The notes beneath the pieces are model-generated. The model saw nothing but the letters and a program-made list of their open reading frames with translations. It ran no database searches and was not told the DNA's origin. A DNA stretch of 64,000 nucleotides from Nannocystis punicea (GTDB taxonomy: Bacteria; Myxococcota_A; Polyangia; Nannocystales; Nannocystaceae). The stretch covers positions 434,001 to 498,000 of the forward strand of contig NZ_CP114040.1 in NCBI RefSeq assembly GCF_026965555.1, read 5' to 3'. The translations under genes and the position numbers were made by a program. Below, piece after piece: positions 61,540 to 64,000 of this stretch (position 1 is the stretch's first letter; the number at the start of each line of letters is the position of its first letter).

Positions 61540-63150
61540 TCAGTTGTGGACGAAGCACTTCCTGCAGGGCGTGAGCTCCTCGATGCCGGTGAGGTCGACG
61601 GGGAACTCGCACAGCTGCGGGACGGTGGTCGCCAGGGTGAAGTCGTCGAGCGGGTTGCCGAACACCTGAATGTAGTCGCACTCGCTGAGCCAGGGGTCGT
61701 CGAGGATCGCGGCCAGCTGGGTGAGGTCGTTGCCGGTGAGGTCGAGCTGTTCGAGCGATTGATAGGCGGCCAGCGGCGCGAGGTCGGCGATGGCGTTGTC
61801 CTGCAGAGAGAGGAAGAAGAGCTCGGCGGTGGCGAACTCCGGAACGCCCGGGAGGCCGGCGGCGTCGGCGTAGACGTGCTGCAGCGCCGGGTGCGAGGCG
61901 AGGCTGGTCATGCTGGGGGCGAACGGGTTGCGCGAGACGTCGAGGCGATCGAGCACGGGCGCGCCGAGCAGCGGGGCGAGGTCGACGATCTGGTTGTCGT
62001 CGAGGTCGAGGTCGAGCAGCGCGGGAAGGGCGAGCGGGGCGACGTCGACGATCTGGTTGTGGGCGAGGTCGAGCTCGCCGAGCGCGAGCAGGCCCGAGAG
62101 CGGGGCGAGGTCGACGATCTGGTTGGCGGACAGGTCGAGCTTCTCGAGCTCGCTCATGCCGGCGAGGGGGGCGAGGTCGACGATCGCGTTCTGCTCGGCG
62201 CTCAGCGAGGTGAGGAGGACGAGGTCGGTGAGCGGGGTGAGGTCGACGATCGCGTTCTCGGACAGGCTCAGGCCCTGCAGGGCGTCGAGGCCGGCGAGGG
62301 GGGCGAGGTCGGAGAGCTGGTTGTTGCTCAGGCCGAGGCTCTGCAAGGCGGTAAGGCCGGTGAGCGGTGAGATATCGGCGAGCAGGTTGTCGGACAGGTT
62401 GAGGTGGGTGAGGTTGACGAGCGAGGCGAGCTCGCCGACGTCGCTGTGGCCCGAGTCGGAGAGGTCGAGCGACTGGAGGGTGACGATCTGCCCCAGGCCG
62501 GTCAGGTCGGGCGCGGGCGTCTCCTGGGCGATGAGCAGCTCGAGCGGCAAGCCGGCGAGGGGGGCGAACGAAGTGATCGGGTTCCGCGAGACGTCGAGCT
62601 CACGCAGTGCGACGAGGCCGGCGAGGGGACCCAGGTCGGTGACGTTGGCGCCGCGGATCCGGAGGTGAGTGAGCTTGCCGAGGCCGGCGAGCGGCTTCAG
62701 GTCGGCGATCTCGGTGAAGTAGAAGTCGATCGAGGTGAGGCCGGTGAAGCACTCGAGGCCCGACAGGTCGGCGACGTCGCGGTCGGTGAAGACGGTGTCC
62801 AGAGATTCGGCGAGCTCGACCGGGATCGGGCCCTCGGGGACGTCGAGGCGCAGTCGCAGGTACTCCTCGAGCAGCGGGTCGGCGATGACGATCTCGGTGC
62901 AAGGCACGGCCGGCGGGGCGGTGGTGCCGGTGGTGCCGGTGGTGGGGTCGCCGTCGCTGGTGGTGGTGGGCGTGGTGGTCGAGGTCGGCGTCGAGTCGGT
63001 GGCGCCGTCGGCGGTGGTGCCGTGGCCGTCGGTGCCCTGGTGGTCGGTGCCGGCGCCGGAGTCCTGGGTGTCGCTGCTCGTCGCCTCGCTGGCAGTGTCC
63101 GGGCCGCAGGCGAGGGCGAGGGCGAGGGCGAGCAGCGGTCGACGGGGCAT
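61540..63150 (-). CDS. Internalin-like LRR lipoprotein
   Basis: 536 aa from ATG 63150. Signal peptide MPRRPLLALALALACGP with lipobox LALAC (Cys about 15), then a Thr/Ser/Asp-rich linker to about 75. From about residue 125 to 510, 22-residue leucine-rich repeats of the SDS22/internalin type run almost without interruption (ITDLGPLAGLVALRELDVSRN, LSDLAPLAGLDALQGLSLSEN, IVDLAPLAGMSELEKLDLSAN). The C-terminus ends in CRKCFVHN. Exported LRR lipoproteins generally bind proteins at the cell surface; the ligand is unknown. Confidence 0.85.
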   Translation of the reverse strand: MPRRPLLALALALACGPDTASEATSSDTQDSGAGTDHQGTDGHGTTADGATDSTPTSTTTPTTTSDGDPTTGTTGTTAPPAVPCTEIVIADPLLEEYLRLRLDVPEGPIPVELAESLDTVFTDRDVADLSGLECFTGLTSIDFYFTEIADLKPLAGLGKLTHLRIRGANVTDLGPLAGLVALRELDVSRNPITSFAPLAGLPLELLIAQETPAPDLTGLGQIVTLQSLDLSDSGHSDVGELASLVNLTHLNLSDNLLADISPLTGLTALQSLGLSNNQLSDLAPLAGLDALQGLSLSENAIVDLTPLTDLVLLTSLSAEQNAIVDLAPLAGMSELEKLDLSANQIVDLAPLSGLLALGELDLAHNQIVDVAPLALPALLDLDLDDNQIVDLAPLLGAPVLDRLDVSRNPFAPSMTSLASHPALQHVYADAAGLPGVPEFATAELFFLSLQDNAIADLAPLAAYQSLEQLDLTGNDLTQLAAILDDPWLSECDYIQVFGNPLDDFTLATTVPQLCEFPVDLTGIEELTPCRKCFVHN

Positions 63151-63313
63151 GATTCGATCATGCCGGGAACCGCTGGATTGTCCATCCGCGGGCGGTGGGC
63201 GAGGGGCGGATGAAATCACGGGCGAGCGGACACGGATCGCCGGCGTGCTGGCCAGGCGAGCCGGACAGCGACGCCGGCCGCGGGCCGCTCGGCGGCGAGA
63301 GACTGTGATGATA

Positions 63314-63327
63314 TGTCTCGAGGGACA
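63314..63327. repeat. TGTC-N6-GACA palindrome
   Basis: TGTCTCGAGGGACA in the intergenic region between the CDF transporter stop and the LRR lipoprotein start. Confidence 0.7.
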
Positions 63328-63351
63328 GGTCGTCTCGTTGCCGCGCGAGCG

Positions 63352-64000
63352 TCAATCTTCGCAGCTGTCGTCGTCGTCGTCCTCTTCACGGGTGAGGGCG
63401 GGGACGAGCTGGACGGTGAGGTCGGTGAGGCGCCAGTCGCAGGCGCGGGCGAGGGTGTGGACCTCGTCGATGCGCCGCAGGGGGGCGGACTCGTCGACGG
63501 GGACGACGTAGACCTCGCCGATGAGGACGTGGCCGTGCTCGCGCAGGCGGACGGAGGCGCAGCGGACCCATGGCAGGTCGCGGAGCGCGGCGACGATCCG
63601 GTCGGGCAGCGGGTCCTCGCACTGACAGGCGACGTCGCGGGGGCGGCGGTCCATGAGGTCGCCGAAGGCGGCGATCATGTTGCGGGCGCCGTCGCGGGTG
63701 ATGTCGACGGCGATCATGCTGGCGGCCACCGCGTCGGCCCACCAGTAACCGAGGCCGATGCCGATGACGCCGAGCATGCCGGCGGCGCCGGTCATCCAGT
63801 CGGCCTTGTTCATGAGGGCGTCGGTGTAGAGCGCCTTGTCGTGGAGGTCGTGGGCCAGGCGCAGCTTGATCCGGCCGAGGATGACCGTGGGCGCGGCGCT
63901 CCACGTCAGGGCGGCGATCATGAGCCAGCCGAGCCAGAGGTCGCGGCCGAACACCGTGACGCTGCCGATCGTCGGCCGCTCGGCGCGGATCAGGGTGTAG
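63352..64000 (-). CDS. Cation diffusion facilitator (3' part; 5' end outside window)
   Basis: The open frame runs out of the window, so only the C-terminal 215 residues are seen. CDF features are visible: the cytoplasmic loop and helices LRLAHDLHDKALYTDALMNKADWMTGAAGMLGVIGIGLGYWWADAVAASMIAVDI (metal-site Asp/His region), then the C-terminal cytoplasmic domain ending in a run of Asp and Glu. In the family it exports Zn2+ or Fe2+ in exchange for protons. The terminal acidic run (EEDDDDDSCED) may bind metal. There is one ATG (at 63954) but the protein continues upstream of it. Confidence 0.85.
   Translation of the reverse strand, partial: YTLIRAERPTIGSVTVFGRDLWLGWLMIAALTWSAAPTVILGRIKLRLAHDLHDKALYTDALMNKADWMTGAAGMLGVIGIGLGYWWADAVAASMIAVDITRDGARNMIAAFGDLMDRRPRDVACQCEDPLPDRIVAALRDLPWVRCASVRLREHGHVLIGEVYVVPVDESAPLRRIDEVHTLARACDWRLTDLTVQLVPALTREEDDDDDSCED

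Overview
The window is high-GC DNA (about 70 percent by eye) with dense codon-coupled operons and many Thr/Ser-rich lipoproteins. Together with a contractile-injection cluster, T6SS-type accessory genes and large multidomain proteins, this points to a myxobacterium, most like the Nannocystis/Plesiocystis group. That assignment is an inference from gene content; no rRNA gene is present.

Layout. (1) 1-22732, + strand: the distal part of an extracellular contractile injection system (eCIS). It encodes two baseplate J-like proteins (the first cut by the window edge), a tail protein I homologue, a DUF6519-like protein, a tandem beta-domain protein, a DUF4255/Pvc16-like cap protein, an AAA+ ATPase and a 1309-residue cargo-like protein whose lower-GC C-terminus resembles a DNA/RNA non-specific endonuclease module. 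(2) 22733-24376: a possible immunity gene lying between a 3' relic and the intact copy of a Cys-rich lipoprotein gene. (3) 24377-33699: a SWIM/SNF2 helicase, lipoproteins, an rbfA-like/rtcB RNA-repair operon with a coupled 53-codon ORF, a methyltransferase and a small unknown gene. (4) 33971-43562: a HAM1-like fusion; an EF-Tu paralogue without its catalytic His, followed by DUF2169 and a degenerate ketoacyl-synthase gene; facing them a DUF4150 (PAAR-like) gene, a transglutaminase-like candidate effector and two duplicated candidate immunity genes; then tandem relics of the EF-Tu paralogue. (5) 43563-47631: a secreted HExxH metalloprotease with a P domain, and an LRR/zinc/SDR fusion. (6) 47699-60286, + strand: a 12.6-kb operon with a radical SAM activase, a DUF1257-like protein, an FtsH-like AAA+/M41 protease, a small partner, a large repeat protein, a MoxR ATPase and a possible degenerate vWA protein. 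This resembles the FtsH-MoxR-vWA ternary conflict systems predicted by comparative genomics. (7) 60305-64000, - strand: a Rieske oxygenase, an LRR lipoprotein and the 3' part of a cation diffusion facilitator.

Two signals cut across the gene map. A 14-bp palindrome, TGTC-N6-GACA, occurs ten times exactly and in back-to-back pairs, far above the composition-based expectation of about 0.5. Several tandem duplications or relics (about 1.2 kb, 164 bp, 122 bp and 69 bp) mark toxin/immunity or repeat turnover. No tRNA, rRNA, CRISPR array or transposase was recognised.
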